A DNA stretch of 64,000 nt from Jeongeupia sp. HS-3 (GCF_015140455.1 NZ_AP024094.1:2542001-2606000); one strand, 5' to 3'; positions 25,399 through 34,835 are shown, numbered from the stretch's first letter. The notes: generated from the letters alone by a model not told the origin. A program made the numbers and translations.

Positions 25399-27228
25399 TT
25401 ACGCGCCGGTGTAACGCAGGTTGACGAACCACATCCGCCCGCCGGTGTTGTAGCCACGCGCCAGTTCGTAATCGCGATCAAACGCGTTCAAGAGCTGGGC
25501 GCCGGCGCTCCACTGCTTGGCGATCTGATAATCAAGGCCCAGATCGAGCTTGCCGTAACCGGCCAGCGGCTTGGTGTTGGCCAGATCGTCGTAACGCTGG
25601 CCGGCGGCTTGCCAGTTGGCATTCCAGCGCCAGTCGCCGATGGTTTGCGCCACGCTGGCGCCACCGTAGACCTTGGCCCGGCGTGCCAGCTGCTTGCCGG
25701 TGTCTTCGTTTTCCGGATCCTGCCAGGTCACATTGGCGGCCAGTTCGAACGCACCGAGCAGACCACTGCCGTTCAGCGTCAGGCCGCGAATGCGCGCGGC
25801 GTTGACGTTCTCCGGCGTGTAATTGGCATTCAGCGTGATCAGGTTGTCGATCTGGTTGTAGAACGCCGTCGCATCGGTTTTCCAGCTACCATTTTGCCAG
25901 CGCAGGCCACCGTCGACCGACTTGCCTTCCTCGGGCTTGAGGTTGGGGTTCGACGCCGGCGCGAAACCCGGCCACGACGGGTAGTACAGATCGACGAACG
26001 ACGGCACGTGGTAGCTGGTGCCGGCATTGGCGAACAGCTGCCAGCCATCGATAAAGCGCCATGCGTAACCAACACCGCCGGTGGTCTTGCCGCCGAACTG
26101 GCTGTTGTCGTCGTAACGCACATTGCCTTGCAGGTGATGCGGGCCGAAATCATTTTGCCAGCCGGCCTGCACCGAGCTGTTGTAGCGCGTAGTCTGGTCG
26201 TACTTGGTGGTCGAGCTATCGAGCGACTCGCGCAGGTATTCGGCGCCGAGCAGCCACTGACCAATATCGCTCTTGAGAATGTTGGTCCACTGGAACTGCT
26301 GCTGCGTGGTCGCGGTATTGCTCGGGTAGCTGCTTTTGGTCACGTAGCGATCGCGGCCGATCCCGGCGAGCACATTGCTCTGCCAGAAGTCGTTGACCTT
26401 GACGTTGGCATAGGCCGCGCCGGTCGACTGGGTGCGATGGCTGAGCGGATCCTTATCGAACTTGCCGCCATCGTATTCGGCCTGGGTATCGACATAGGTG
26501 CCGCGTACGCCGACTTCGACATTGTCGCCGAAGAAGTGGCTCAGATTGGCGTTGGCGCTGCGCTGACGCCAGGCATCGTCGTCCGCTTCGTAATAGCTGC
26601 TGGTCGGCTTGGTCAGGTTGAAACCATCGCTGTTGTGCGCATCGACCGCCACCGAGAAACGCGTATCGCCGACCACGCCGCCGACATTGGCGCTGCCGCC
26701 GAAAGTGCGATCGCTGCCGACATCCACGCTGGCGCTACCGCTTGGCGCGCCCTTGCCGCTCTTGGTGAAAATCTGCACCACACCGCCGACCGCGTCGGCA
26801 CCGTACAGACCCGAGGCCGAACCGCGGACGATTTCGATCCGTTCGATCATCGATACCGGGATGGTGTCGAAGGCGCTGGAGCCATCGGCGCCCGGCGCCA
26901 GGCGCTGGCCGTCGAGCAATACCAGCGTCTGGTTGCCGTTGGCACCGCGCAGATACAGGCTGGCCGGCTGGCCAAGGCCACCGGTACGGGCAAATTCGAC
27001 ACCCGGCACGCGCGACAGCACCTGACCGAGCGACTGGCTGCCGGCTTGCTGCAGCTCTTTGGCGGTGATCACCGTGGTATCGCTGGACAGCGACGAGCGC
27101 GGCGCGGCCATGCGGGTCGCGGTGACGATGACCGGGTCGGCTTCAAAACTGGGAACATCGGCCGCACAGGCGAAACCGGCGGACAGGAACAGCGGCAGGC
27201 ACCGCAGGGTAAATCTGGCTTGCAACAT
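25399..27228 (-). CDS. btuB: TonB-dependent vitamin B12 receptor
   Basis: 609 residues. Signal peptide ends near CAA; TonB box region DPVIVTATR; plug domain (QSLGQVLSRVPGVEF, GANGNQTLVLLDGQRL, IERIEIVRGSASGLYGADAVGG) and a 22-strand barrel with a C-terminus of BtuB type (ARGYNTGGRMWFVNLRYTGA). It carries cobalamin across the outer membrane. The start at 27228 is the first ATG downstream of the riboswitch leader. A cobalamin riboswitch lies upstream and cobamide salvage genes follow divergently. Confidence 0.93.
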   Translation of the reverse strand: MLQARFTLRCLPLFLSAGFACAADVPSFEADPVIVTATRMAAPRSSLSSDTTVITAKELQQAGSQSLGQVLSRVPGVEFARTGGLGQPASLYLRGANGNQTLVLLDGQRLAPGADGSSAFDTIPVSMIERIEIVRGSASGLYGADAVGGVVQIFTKSGKGAPSGSASVDVGSDRTFGGSANVGGVVGDTRFSVAVDAHNSDGFNLTKPTSSYYEADDDAWRQRSANANLSHFFGDNVEVGVRGTYVDTQAEYDGGKFDKDPLSHRTQSTGAAYANVKVNDFWQSNVLAGIGRDRYVTKSSYPSNTATTQQQFQWTNILKSDIGQWLLGAEYLRESLDSSTTKYDQTTRYNSSVQAGWQNDFGPHHLQGNVRYDDNSQFGGKTTGGVGYAWRFIDGWQLFANAGTSYHVPSFVDLYYPSWPGFAPASNPNLKPEEGKSVDGGLRWQNGSWKTDATAFYNQIDNLITLNANYTPENVNAARIRGLTLNGSGLLGAFELAANVTWQDPENEDTGKQLARRAKVYGGASVAQTIGDWRWNANWQAAGQRYDDLANTKPLAGYGKLDLGLDYQIAKQWSAGAQLLNAFDRDYELARGYNTGGRMWFVNLRYTGA

Positions 27229-27241
27229 CACACACTCCGTA

Positions 27242-27285
27242 GCGTTCGCCCCACGCGAACGCGCCGGGTGGCCGGATGGCCACCC
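27242..27285 (-). promoter_or_regulatory. Two hairpins in the btuB leader
   Basis: Between riboswitch and btuB ATG: GGGTGGCC-loop-GGCCACCC (27266-27285) and GCGTTCGC-loop-GCGAACGC (27242-27262), the second ending just before the CGGAG ribosome site. No T-run follows, so control by masking of the ribosome site is more likely than termination. Confidence 0.5.
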
Positions 27286-27382
27286 ATAGACTTGGCAAAA
27301 CAACGGTAGAGCACGCGATGAAGCACGGCGCGAGGACGCCGCGAACCACGATGGCCGCACCCCGGGCCCTCCGTTTCGTTGA

Positions 27383-27565
27383 ACTCGACAGGCCGGTCTC
27401 CGGGCTCATCGCTCCAGCGCCCGCCTTCCCGTTACGTGAACAGTGGCGTGATAGGCGCTTTTCAATGCGATTTACCGTTGCGGGGGCAGCTCAGGGCTTG
27501 GCGCTTGATCAAAAACGCGTCACCTGATTCCCGTTTCATCCGCCCTTACGGGCAGACACCTGTGC
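27383..27565 (-). ncRNA. Cobalamin riboswitch
   Basis: Read on the minus strand the element shows the conserved order of the AdoCbl aptamer: GAAACGGGAATCAGGTG, then CTGCCCCCGCAACGGTAA, then the B12 box GCCACTG, then GGGAAGGCGGGCG and GAGCCCGGAGACCGGCCTG. All conserved blocks are present and spaced normally. It sits 155 bases upstream of btuB and should repress it when cobalamin is plentiful. Confidence 0.96.
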
Positions 27566-27649
27566 GGTTGCGCGCGGATTGTAGCATGCACGAGGCATAC
27601 ACCGATCGCATGCCGTCTACACTGAAAGCCACACACGGAGGAAACCCGC

Positions 27650-27901
27650 ATGGCCATCACCCCACTGGGCGAGCGCGTCGAAACCTACGAAACCGGCGGC
27701 CTGCACAAATATCTGGATTCGATCCAGGCCGCGCTCGATTACACGCTGATCAAGCGCGATAGCAGTGACGGCCCGATGTACGAACTCTGGGATGCCGCCT
27801 ACACCGGGCTAGCCGATGCGGCGAGTTCGCGCGCACCGGCCGATATCGCCGCAGCGCGTGCCCGGCTTTGCGAAGCCATAGGTGTGGCGTTGCGCAGCTG
27901 A
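27650..27901 (+). CDS. Small hypothetical protein
   Basis: 83 residues, no signal peptide or membrane helix, helical composition (YLDSIQAALDYTLIKR, then ELWDAAYTGLADAA). ATG preceded by GGAGGAAAC. I do not recognise the family. It lies between the riboswitch promoter region and cobT on the cobT strand. Confidence 0.65.
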   Translation: MAITPLGERVETYETGGLHKYLDSIQAALDYTLIKRDSSDGPMYELWDAAYTGLADAASSRAPADIAAARARLCEAIGVALRS

Positions 27902-28014
27902 ACAGCCACCCACGAACCGTCGCCAGCGATGCCCGGCTGCGGCGTGAGCGGGTTCTGAGCCCGGCGCGACCGTGCTAGCCTGTCGGCTTCATCGCTTTCA
28001 AACGTGTCTCCGCC

Positions 28015-29061
28015 ATGTCCAGGATCAATGCCGAACTCACCGCCGCCGCCCTCGCGCACCAAAACACGCTGACCAAGCCACCGGGTAGCCTCGGCCGGCT
28101 GGAAGATCTGGCGGTGTGGTTCGCCGCGCGCCTGGGCAATGTGGCACCAGCACGGTTGATGCCGGCCATCGTCGTCTTCGCCGCCGATCATGGCGTCGCC
28201 GCCGAGGGCGTCTCGGCCTTCCCGATGGAGGTCACCGGGCAGATGGTCAGCAACTTCGTCAACGGCGGCGCCGCGATCAATGTGCTGGCGCGTGAAGCCG
28301 GCGCGGCACTCAGCGTGGTCGACGTCGGCGTGGCGCATGACTACCCGCATCCGGCTCGGCAGATTGCCCCCCTGTTCCGCACGCCGGTCGCTCGCGGCAC
28401 GCGCAACCTGCGGCGCGAGGCGGCGATGAGCGTCGCCGAATGCACGCTGGCATGGAATATCGGCCGCGAAACCGCGCTTGAAGCGATCAGCCGCGGCAAG
28501 AACCTGCTGATCGGCGGCGAAATGGGCATCGCCAATACCACCGCCGCGGCCTGCCTTGCCGTCGCGCTCACCGGCGTCAGCCCCGATGATGCGGTCGGTA
28601 ACGGCACCGGCATCGACGATGGTCGCCGCGTCCACAAGGTGGCCGTAGTGGCCGAGGCGGTCGAACGCGCCCGCAAAGCCGGCACCAGCAATCCACGCGA
28701 ATGGCTGGCCGAAGTCGGCGGCCTCGAAATCGCCGCGCTGGCCGGTTTTTACACCGCCGCCGCCCATGCCGGCGTACCGGTGCTGCTCGACGGCTTTATC
28801 AGCACCGCCGCCGCGCTGGTCGCGGTGCGCGATGATCCGTCGGTGGGCGAATGGCTGCTTGCCAGCCATGCCTCGCAAGAGCGCGGCCATCGTGCGCTGC
28901 TGACGGCACTGAATCTTGAGTCGCTGGTCGACCTGCGCCTGCGTCTTGGCGAAGCCAGCGGCGCGGCGCTGGTATTGCCGCTGCTGCAAAGCGCGCTGGC
29001 GCTGCACCGCGATATGGCGACCTTCGCCAGCGCCGGCGTCAGCGATAAAGCCGACCAATGA
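28015..29061 (+). CDS. cobT: Nicotinate-nucleotide-dimethylbenzimidazole phosphoribosyltransferase
   Basis: 348 residues. Typical CobT: LTKPPGSLGRLEDLAVW, FAADHGVAAEGVSAFP, NFVNGGAAINVLAR, GEMGIANTTAAA, GNGTGIDD, and the catalytic Glu in LGEASGA (Glu313). It makes alpha-ribazole phosphate, the lower ligand of cobalamin. It is the first of a tight cobT-cobC-cobS operon, each joined by a 4-base ATGA overlap. Confidence 0.97.
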   Translation: MSRINAELTAAALAHQNTLTKPPGSLGRLEDLAVWFAARLGNVAPARLMPAIVVFAADHGVAAEGVSAFPMEVTGQMVSNFVNGGAAINVLAREAGAALSVVDVGVAHDYPHPARQIAPLFRTPVARGTRNLRREAAMSVAECTLAWNIGRETALEAISRGKNLLIGGEMGIANTTAAACLAVALTGVSPDDAVGNGTGIDDGRRVHKVAVVAEAVERARKAGTSNPREWLAEVGGLEIAALAGFYTAAAHAGVPVLLDGFISTAAALVAVRDDPSVGEWLLASHASQERGHRALLTALNLESLVDLRLRLGEASGAALVLPLLQSALALHRDMATFASAGVSDKADQ

Positions 29062-29663
29062 GTACCGCCTTCCGGCTGACCTTGCTGCGCCACGGCGCGA
29101 CGCTGGCGCCGGGAGGGCTCGGCCAGCACGACGCGGCGCTCTCGCCGCTAGGCCACTCGCAACTTGAGGCGCGCTGGGCAGCACTGAACGGCACAGATCC
29201 GATCCGCGCCGTCGCCAGCTCCGATCTGCAGCGCTGCCGCGATTTTGCTGAAATCGCCGCCAGCCGCGACACGCTCCCGTGTCGCATCGACGCCGGTTTT
29301 CGCGAGCTCGATTGCGGCCGTCTCAACGGCGTGCGCGCCGATGCACTCGTCGACGGCGATGCGCTGTCCTACCGGCGCTGGCAGCACGACCCCGCCGATG
29401 GTCTGGCCGGTGGCGAAAGCTGGGCCGTCTTCACCGCACGCATCGACGCCGCGCTGCAACGCTGGCTGGTCGCCGGCGCCGATGGTCATCATCTGCTGCT
29501 GACGCACGGCGGCGTGATCAAGGCGCTGCTGCTGCACTGGTTCGGCCTGCCACCAAACCGCCACGGCCAATTCTGGCCCGGCCACGCCGGCCATGTCAGC
29601 GTCTGGTGGGATGCCGCCTATCCACCGGTGCTGCTCGCCTTTGATGCGGAGCCGCCACGATGA
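29058..29663 (+). CDS. cobC: Alpha-ribazole phosphatase / histidine phosphatase
   Basis: 201 residues, histidine phosphatase fold with the RHG triad (LLRHGATLAP), second Arg in SDLQRC, Glu in FRELDCG and the second His in LTHGGVIKALL. Between cobT and cobS it most likely dephosphorylates alpha-ribazole phosphate or cobalamin-5'-phosphate. Overlaps both neighbours by four bases. Confidence 0.9.
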   Translation: MSTAFRLTLLRHGATLAPGGLGQHDAALSPLGHSQLEARWAALNGTDPIRAVASSDLQRCRDFAEIAASRDTLPCRIDAGFRELDCGRLNGVRADALVDGDALSYRRWQHDPADGLAGGESWAVFTARIDAALQRWLVAGADGHHLLLTHGGVIKALLLHWFGLPPNRHGQFWPGHAGHVSVWWDAAYPPVLLAFDAEPPR

Positions 29664-30406
29664 TCGGCTTCGACTGGCGCCGCCCGGTGCTCGCGCTGCA
29701 GTTCCTCACCCGGCTACCCACGCCGCACGTGGCCGACTTCAAGCCCGAGCTGCTCGCCGGCACGGTCGGCTGGTTTCCGGCGGTCGGGCTGTTGATCGGC
29801 GTGTTGCTGGCCGTTCCGCTGGCGCTGCTGGCACCGGTACAGCCGTGGCTGGCCGCACTGGTCGGGCTGATCATCTGGACATGGGTCACCGGCGGCCTGC
29901 ATCTGGACGGTCTGGCCGACATGGCCGACGGCCTCGGTGCCTCGCACCGCGATCCGGCGCGCTTTCTGGCCGTACTCAAAGACCCGCACTTGGGCAGCTT
30001 TGGCGTGCTGGTGCTGATCATCCAGTGCGCCGCCAAGCTGATCCTGCTGATGCTGATCGCCCGCATCGGCCACTGGTGGTTGCTGATCCTCGCGCCGGCC
30101 TGGGCGCGCTGGGGCGTGTTCTTCTGGCAGACGCTGCCGCCGCTGGCTCCCGGCATGGCCGAGCAGTTCGGCTGGCAGCGCGGCAACGCCGGCTGGTTCT
30201 GGACCGGCCTGCTGGTGGCGATCTCGTTCTTGCTCGCCCCGCCGCTGCTGGTTGCACCACTCCTGGTGTGGGCGTATCGCCGCTGGTTGCTCAAACGGCT
30301 GGGTGGCGTCAGCGGCGACTGCCTCGGTGCCGGGATCGAATTGCTTGAATCGGCACTCTTGCTGATCGGCGCGCTGGTCGTGCTGTTGTACAGCGTGCCG
30401 GTATAA
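29660..30406 (+). CDS. cobS: Cobalamin synthase (adenosylcobinamide-GDP ribazoletransferase)
   Basis: 248 residues, several membrane helices. Diagnostic motifs FLTRLPTPHV, GWFPAVGLLIG, TGGLHLDGLADMADGLGASHRDPAR and GGVSGDCLGA. It joins alpha-ribazole to AdoCbi-GDP at the membrane. Third gene of the cob operon. Confidence 0.96.
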   Translation: MIGFDWRRPVLALQFLTRLPTPHVADFKPELLAGTVGWFPAVGLLIGVLLAVPLALLAPVQPWLAALVGLIIWTWVTGGLHLDGLADMADGLGASHRDPARFLAVLKDPHLGSFGVLVLIIQCAAKLILLMLIARIGHWWLLILAPAWARWGVFFWQTLPPLAPGMAEQFGWQRGNAGWFWTGLLVAISFLLAPPLLVAPLLVWAYRRWLLKRLGGVSGDCLGAGIELLESALLLIGALVVLLYSVPV

Positions 30407-30433
30407 TCGGCTTATCACATCGGATAACCCACC

Positions 30434-30697
30434 ATGAAAATCGTTCGCATCATCGAAGTCTGGGAAAAAGGTCTGGATGGCGGCCTTGTCGGCAACATCG
30501 CGCTGGCCGATACGCTTTCAGCGACATTCCTGCTTGGCCTTTTTGCCAAGGAACAGAAAAAGCCCGACCCCCACATGCTGCTCTCCTACATCCTCAACGA
30601 TGCCCACGTCGCCGCCTTGCAGCCGTACTCCCCCGAGCTCCTTGACCCGGCGCACTTTGACTACATCCTCAGCGCACACGGCGAGCCGGATTACTGA
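30434..30697 (+). CDS. Small hypothetical protein
   Basis: 87 residues starting MKIVRIIEVWEKGLDGG. Soluble, no known domain recognised. Same strand, 27 bases after cobS, but no functional link is visible. Confidence 0.65.
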   Translation: MKIVRIIEVWEKGLDGGLVGNIALADTLSATFLLGLFAKEQKKPDPHMLLSYILNDAHVAALQPYSPELLDPAHFDYILSAHGEPDY

Positions 30698-30708
30698 GCA
30701 TAGTGCCG

Positions 30709-31413
30709 ATGAGTACGGGACCGAGTTTGTTCAGCGCAACAAAGCCTCTGATTCGGGAGTGCGGCGACCCCTTGGTCGATATCCGTAAAGGCACTGCCCT
30801 GCGCTATGGCCCGCCTCCTGAATGCCCCGAAACGGCACATCACTATTGTCTGCTCCGGCGCGACGTCTACCAGCGACTGCTCCGGGTGCAGCAGTCGCTG
30901 CCTCAAGGCTACTACCTACGGCTCTACGAAGGACTCCGAAGCCTGACCGTGCAAGCGCTTCTCTTTGAGCAGGAGCATGCAAGAGCGTGCTCGAGAATGC
31001 CCCACGCGCCAGCAAGCGAAACGCATGCCTCCGCAGCGCGCCTTGTCGCCCCGGTCACCCATTTCGACGGGAGCATGAACATTCCACCTCACAGCACCGG
31101 TGGCGCCGTGGATGTGGAAATCGTCGATGAATCCGGAAAGGTGATAGACTTTGCCATGGAGATCTGTGATTGGGCCAACGTGGACCCCAAACTCTGCGAT
31201 CCCATGTGTCCGGATATCTCCGATGAAGCGGCATCGAATCGCAGACTGCTCGCGGAGGCAATGACACAAGAAGAATTTGCCAGCTACAGCCATGAATGGT
31301 GGCACTTTTCCTACGGCGATCCGCACTGGGCGACATTCACCGGCAATACCCATGCAATCTATGGCCCTTGTACCGAGACGATGATCATCGCTGCAAAACA
31401 CACCGCAATTTGA
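30709..31413 (+). CDS. D-alanyl-D-alanine dipeptidase (VanX/DdpX family)
   Basis: 234 residues from the ATG at 30709. Zinc-site motifs of the family: S-T-G-G-A-V-D in PHSTGGAVDVEIV and E-W-W-H in SHEWWHFSYGD. It cleaves D-Ala-D-Ala. In Gram-negative bacteria this usually serves peptidoglycan recycling or D-Ala use, not glycopeptide resistance; no vanHA neighbours exist here. No clear signal peptide, so probably cytoplasmic. Codon and base use are less GC-rich than its neighbours, hinting at later acquisition. Confidence 0.88.
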   Translation: MSTGPSLFSATKPLIRECGDPLVDIRKGTALRYGPPPECPETAHHYCLLRRDVYQRLLRVQQSLPQGYYLRLYEGLRSLTVQALLFEQEHARACSRMPHAPASETHASAARLVAPVTHFDGSMNIPPHSTGGAVDVEIVDESGKVIDFAMEICDWANVDPKLCDPMCPDISDEAASNRRLLAEAMTQEEFASYSHEWWHFSYGDPHWATFTGNTHAIYGPCTETMIIAAKHTAI

Positions 31414-31489
31414 TGACCTCGCCAACGCAATGTTTATGCAAGCTCTCGTGATTGAGCTTCCCAATTCGATTGATTAGCCGACCAGTTTC

Positions 31490-31918
31490 ATGCCCAACCC
31501 ACGCATTTCCACCGACCCGGCCGAGCAGGACGTCGCGGTCATCCACCGCTTCCTCGCCGAAGAATCAAAATGGGCGCGCGGCATTCCGCTTGAGCTGGTG
31601 CGCGAATCGATCGCCAATTCGCTGAATTTCGGCCTGTTCGTCGGCGAACGCCAGGTCGGCTATGCGCGCGTGGTGAGCGACTACGCCACCTTCGCCTACC
31701 TGCTCGACGTGTTCGTGCTCGACGCGCATCGCGGCAACGGTTACAGCCGGCTGTTGATGGACGCGGTGATGGATCATCCGCGTTTGCAGGGGCTGCGCCG
31801 CTTCGTGCTGTTCACCAGCAACGCCCACGGCCTGTATGAGAAGTTCGGCTTCACGGCCCCGGCGCATCCGGACACGATGATGGAAATCATGGTGCCGAAC
31901 GCCTACGCCGCGCGCTGA
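31490..31918 (+). CDS. GNAT-family N-acetyltransferase
   Basis: 142 residues, single GNAT domain: DVFVLDAHRGNGYSRLLMDAVM is the acetyl-CoA-binding motif A (R-G-N-G-Y). The C-terminus LYEKFGFTAPAHPDTMMEI is typical. Substrate unknown. It meets cobU tail-to-tail with one base between. Confidence 0.85.
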   Translation: MPNPRISTDPAEQDVAVIHRFLAEESKWARGIPLELVRESIANSLNFGLFVGERQVGYARVVSDYATFAYLLDVFVLDAHRGNGYSRLLMDAVMDHPRLQGLRRFVLFTSNAHGLYEKFGFTAPAHPDTMMEIMVPNAYAAR

Positions 31919-31919
31919 T

Positions 31920-32486
31920 TCAGGCTCCCGCCGGCAACGCGCCTTTGAGCACCAGCGGCAGCCCTGCGGCAACGAACACCGCGTTGTCGCAGACCGCCGC
32001 CACCGCCTGATTCAGCCGCCCCGCCTCGTCGACGAACAAGCGGTTGATCGCCCCCAGCGGCACGATGCCCAGGCCGACCTCGTTGGCCACCAGCACCACA
32101 TCGCCCGCCACCTCGGCCAGCGCCGCCAACAGCGCATCGCGCTCGCGCCCCAGTCGTTGCGGCAAGGCGATCACACCGGTATCCGGATGCTCGCAACCGT
32201 CGCTGAACAGCAGGTTGGCAATCCACACCGTCAGGCAATCGACCAGCACCAGCCGCCCCGGCGTTGCCTCGCGCCGGATGACCTCAGCCAGCGCCAGCGG
32301 CTCTTCGACGGTGCGCCAGGCCGCCGGCCGGCGCGCCCGGTGATGCGCAATCCGTGCCGCCATTTCGACATCGCCAACCGCGGCGGTCGCCACCACGGTG
32401 ACCTCGCGCCCGGACGCCTGCGCCAGCTTTTCGGCCAGCGCGCTCTTGCCCGAACGGGCGCCGCCCAGAATCAGCGTTGTCGTCAT
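31920..32486 (-). CDS. cobU: Adenosylcobinamide kinase / GTP guanylyltransferase
   Basis: 188 residues from the ATG at 32486. P-loop GGARSGKS (residues 8-15), then the guanylylation and metal motifs VDCLTVWIANLLF and VANEVGLGIVP. It phosphorylates and guanylylates adenosylcobinamide, making the substrate of CobS. It lies 1.5 kb from cobTCS on the opposite strand. Upstream in-frame extensions are not credible. Confidence 0.95.
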   Translation of the reverse strand: MTTTLILGGARSGKSALAEKLAQASGREVTVVATAAVGDVEMAARIAHHRARRPAAWRTVEEPLALAEVIRREATPGRLVLVDCLTVWIANLLFSDGCEHPDTGVIALPQRLGRERDALLAALAEVAGDVVLVANEVGLGIVPLGAINRLFVDEAGRLNQAVAAVCDNAVFVAAGLPLVLKGALPAGA

Positions 32487-32487
32487 C

Positions 32488-33366
32488 TCAAGCTTCCTTG
32501 GCCGCTTCGGCGACCAGTTCGATAAACGCCTGCGCCGCCGGCGTCGGTTGCCTTGCCCAGACGCAGTAAACGCGCCGGGTCGGCGCATCGCGAACCGGCA
32601 CGGCAGCGAGGCCGGGCAAGCCCGCCGCCAGTCCGGCCGGCACCATGCCGACGGCCAGGCCACGGCGGACGATGCGTTCGAGCAGGCCAAGATGGTCGAT
32701 CTCGAAATGCACATGACGATCATAACCGGCGGCGCTGAACGCCTCGTCGGTCTGGCGACGGGCGCTGCTGCCGGCGCGGTAATCGACCCAGCGCTCGGCA
32801 GCGAGCGCCTGCAGATCAAGCTGCGAGCGCGTTGCCAGCGGATGATCCGGCGGCAGCAGCGCCACCAGCGCCTCGTCGCACAGCAGCAGGGTATTGAGAC
32901 CGGTGATTTCCTCGCCCGACCACAGGCCGACGAAGGCGACGTCGGCGCGGTGTTCGCGCACGTCGGCGAGCATGGCCTCGCTCATGCCCGAGGTCAGCCG
33001 GACGTCGACACGCGGATGGCGGCCGTGGAATCTGTCCAGCAGCGCCACGACGTCGGGCGCGGTCAGCGCCGAAATCAGCGACACCGCCAGCGTGCCGCGA
33101 ATCTGCCCGGAGGCGGCGGCGACCTCGTCGCGAACGCGCTGGGCATCGTGCAACAGCTGCCGCGCCGCCGGCAAAAATGCGCGGCCGGCCGGGGTCAGCC
33201 GCACCCGGCGCGAACTGCGCTCGAACAGCGGCGCGCCGAGTTCGTCTTCAAGCCGGGCGATCTGGTGGCTCAGCGCCGATTGCACCGTATGGCAGGCCTG
33301 GGCGGCACGGGTGAAGTTTTCGGTCTCGGCCACCGTCACCGCATATTCGATTTGTCTGAGGTTCAT
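32488..33366 (-). CDS. LysR-family transcriptional regulator
   Basis: 292 residues from MNLRQIEYAVTVAETENFTRAAQ. N-terminal winged HTH (AAQACHTVQSALSHQIARLEDELGAPLFERSSR), then a periplasmic-binding-type effector domain. Divergent from an MFS transporter gene, with an 82-base gap, so it probably controls that transporter. It abuts cobU (1 base) but the link is likely accidental. Confidence 0.93.
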   Translation of the reverse strand: MNLRQIEYAVTVAETENFTRAAQACHTVQSALSHQIARLEDELGAPLFERSSRRVRLTPAGRAFLPAARQLLHDAQRVRDEVAAASGQIRGTLAVSLISALTAPDVVALLDRFHGRHPRVDVRLTSGMSEAMLADVREHRADVAFVGLWSGEEITGLNTLLLCDEALVALLPPDHPLATRSQLDLQALAAERWVDYRAGSSARRQTDEAFSAAGYDRHVHFEIDHLGLLERIVRRGLAVGMVPAGLAAGLPGLAAVPVRDAPTRRVYCVWARQPTPAAQAFIELVAEAAKEA

Positions 33367-33448
33367 TGCATCGTGAAACAAGATCAATCCAATCAAAACA
33401 ATACATTGGCGTGATTGAATCTACCAGTCGATACTGATTACCAATTCA
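33367..33448. promoter_or_regulatory. Divergent LysR/MFS control region
   Basis: AT-rich gap with inverted repeat ATTGAAT (33414-33420) and ATTCAAT (33444-33450) and several ATCAATC/GATTGA half-sites. Likely operator of the LysR protein. Confidence 0.45.
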
Positions 33449-34663
33449 ATGTTTCAGGATGCAATCTTGTCCGCATCAATCGTACAACCGAGCAGCAAAC
33501 TCACTCCGGCGCTGGTGGCGCTGATGGCTTTTGCCACCGGCCTTGCCGTCGCCAGCAACTATTACGCCCAGCCGCTGCTGCATACGCTGGCCGATACCTT
33601 CGGCGTCTCGACCGGCATGGCCGGCTTTATCGTCACCGCCGCACAGCTCGGGTACGCGATCGGACTGGTGCTGCTGGTGCCGCTGGGCGATCTGCTCGAA
33701 CGCCGCGGGCTGATCGTGTCGATGACGCTGCTTGGGGCGATCGGACTGATGATCACCGCCAACGCCCAAAGCATCACCATGGTGCTGGTCGGTACCGCGC
33801 TGACGGCGCTGTTCTCGGTCGTCGCGCAGGTCTTGCTGCCGTTCGCGGCGACGCTGGCGGCGCCCGAGCAACGCGGCCGCGTCGTCGGCACGATCATGAG
33901 CGGGCTGTTGCTGGGCATCCTGCTGGCGCGCACCGTTTCCGGCGTACTGGCCGGCATCGGCAGCTGGCACACCGTGTACTGGGTCGCGGCGCCACTGTTG
34001 GTGCTGACCGCGCTGGCGCTGTGGCGCGTACTGCCGACACACCGCGAAACCACGACCTTGCGCTATCCGCAGTTGCTGGCATCGACCTTCCGGCTGCTGG
34101 CCGAGGAACCGGTGTTGCGGCTGCGCGCCCTGCTTGGCGCGCTGTCGTTCACGATTTTCAGCGTGTTATGGACGCCGATGGCGTTTCTGTTGTCGAGCGC
34201 GCCGTATCACTACTCGGATGTGAGCATCGGCCTGTTCGGGCTGGTTGGCGCCGCCGGCGCACTGGCGGCGGGCTATGCCGGCCGGCTGGCCGACAGCGGC
34301 CACGGCGACCGCGCCACGCTGCAGGGGCTGCTGCTGTTGCTGGCATCGTGGCTGCCGATCGCCTTTGCCGAATCGTCGATCATCGCCTTCATCATCGGCA
34401 TCCTGGTGCTCGATCTGGCGGTGCAGGCGGTACACGTGAGCAACCAGAGCGCGATCTACAAACTGCGCCCCGAGGCGCGCAGCCGGCTGACGTCGGCCTA
34501 CATGACCTGCTATTTCATCGGCGGCGCCAGCGGCTCGCTGCTGTCGGCGTGGGCCTACGGCCACGGCGGCTGGATGCTGGTCTGTGGTCTTGGCGCCGCG
34601 CTCAGTGCGATCGGTGTCGTTGTCTGGCTGCTGGCGACACGGCGTGAACCAGCGACAGCCTGA
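33449..34663 (+). CDS. MFS drug/metabolite exporter
   Basis: 404 residues with twelve hydrophobic helices. The loop GDLLERRGLIVSMTLLG is the MFS motif A between helices 2 and 3; overall it resembles the DHA-type (YnfM-like/Bcr-like) exporters. Substrate unknown. Divergently paired with the LysR gene, a common arrangement for inducible efflux. Confidence 0.9.
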   Translation: MFQDAILSASIVQPSSKLTPALVALMAFATGLAVASNYYAQPLLHTLADTFGVSTGMAGFIVTAAQLGYAIGLVLLVPLGDLLERRGLIVSMTLLGAIGLMITANAQSITMVLVGTALTALFSVVAQVLLPFAATLAAPEQRGRVVGTIMSGLLLGILLARTVSGVLAGIGSWHTVYWVAAPLLVLTALALWRVLPTHRETTTLRYPQLLASTFRLLAEEPVLRLRALLGALSFTIFSVLWTPMAFLLSSAPYHYSDVSIGLFGLVGAAGALAAGYAGRLADSGHGDRATLQGLLLLLASWLPIAFAESSIIAFIIGILVLDLAVQAVHVSNQSAIYKLRPEARSRLTSAYMTCYFIGGASGSLLSAWAYGHGGWMLVCGLGAALSAIGVVVWLLATRREPATA

Positions 34664-34676
34664 GCACGACCCACAA

Positions 34677-34704
34677 AAAACGGCGACCCGAAGGTCGCCG
34701 TTTT
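34677..34704. terminator. Strong terminator after the MFS gene
   Basis: Perfect 12-bp stem AAAACGGCGACC / GGTCGCCGTTTT with CGAA loop. Confidence 0.9.
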
Positions 34705-34759
34705 CATTGGACATCTAGCCAATCTCAACCTGTGCCAGTCGGTGAGCGAGCCAAAGCAG

Positions 34760-34835
34760 TTTGTCGCCGCCCGAAGCGCAGGAACCGGAGTGGACGTGAA
34801 GTCCATGAGGATTCCGAGCATCGGACGGCGGCAAA
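34760..34835. repeat. Palindromic intergenic repeat, family B copy 1
   Basis: Outer arms TTTGTCGCCGCCCGA and its near complement at 34821-34835, inner imperfect palindrome GGAACCGGAGTGGAC-gtgaa-GTCCATGAGGATTCC. The inner part recurs in reverse at 38063-38097. REP-like dispersed element; no gene in it. Confidence 0.7.

Noticed and set aside
25171-27309. 712-codon open frame antisense to btuB
   Set aside because: BtuB is certain (plug, barrel, riboswitch); the plus-strand frame is composition-driven.
30709-31413. Vancomycin resistance operon
   Set aside because: Only a VanX-type dipeptidase is present; vanH, vanA and the two-component genes are absent and the host is Gram-negative.
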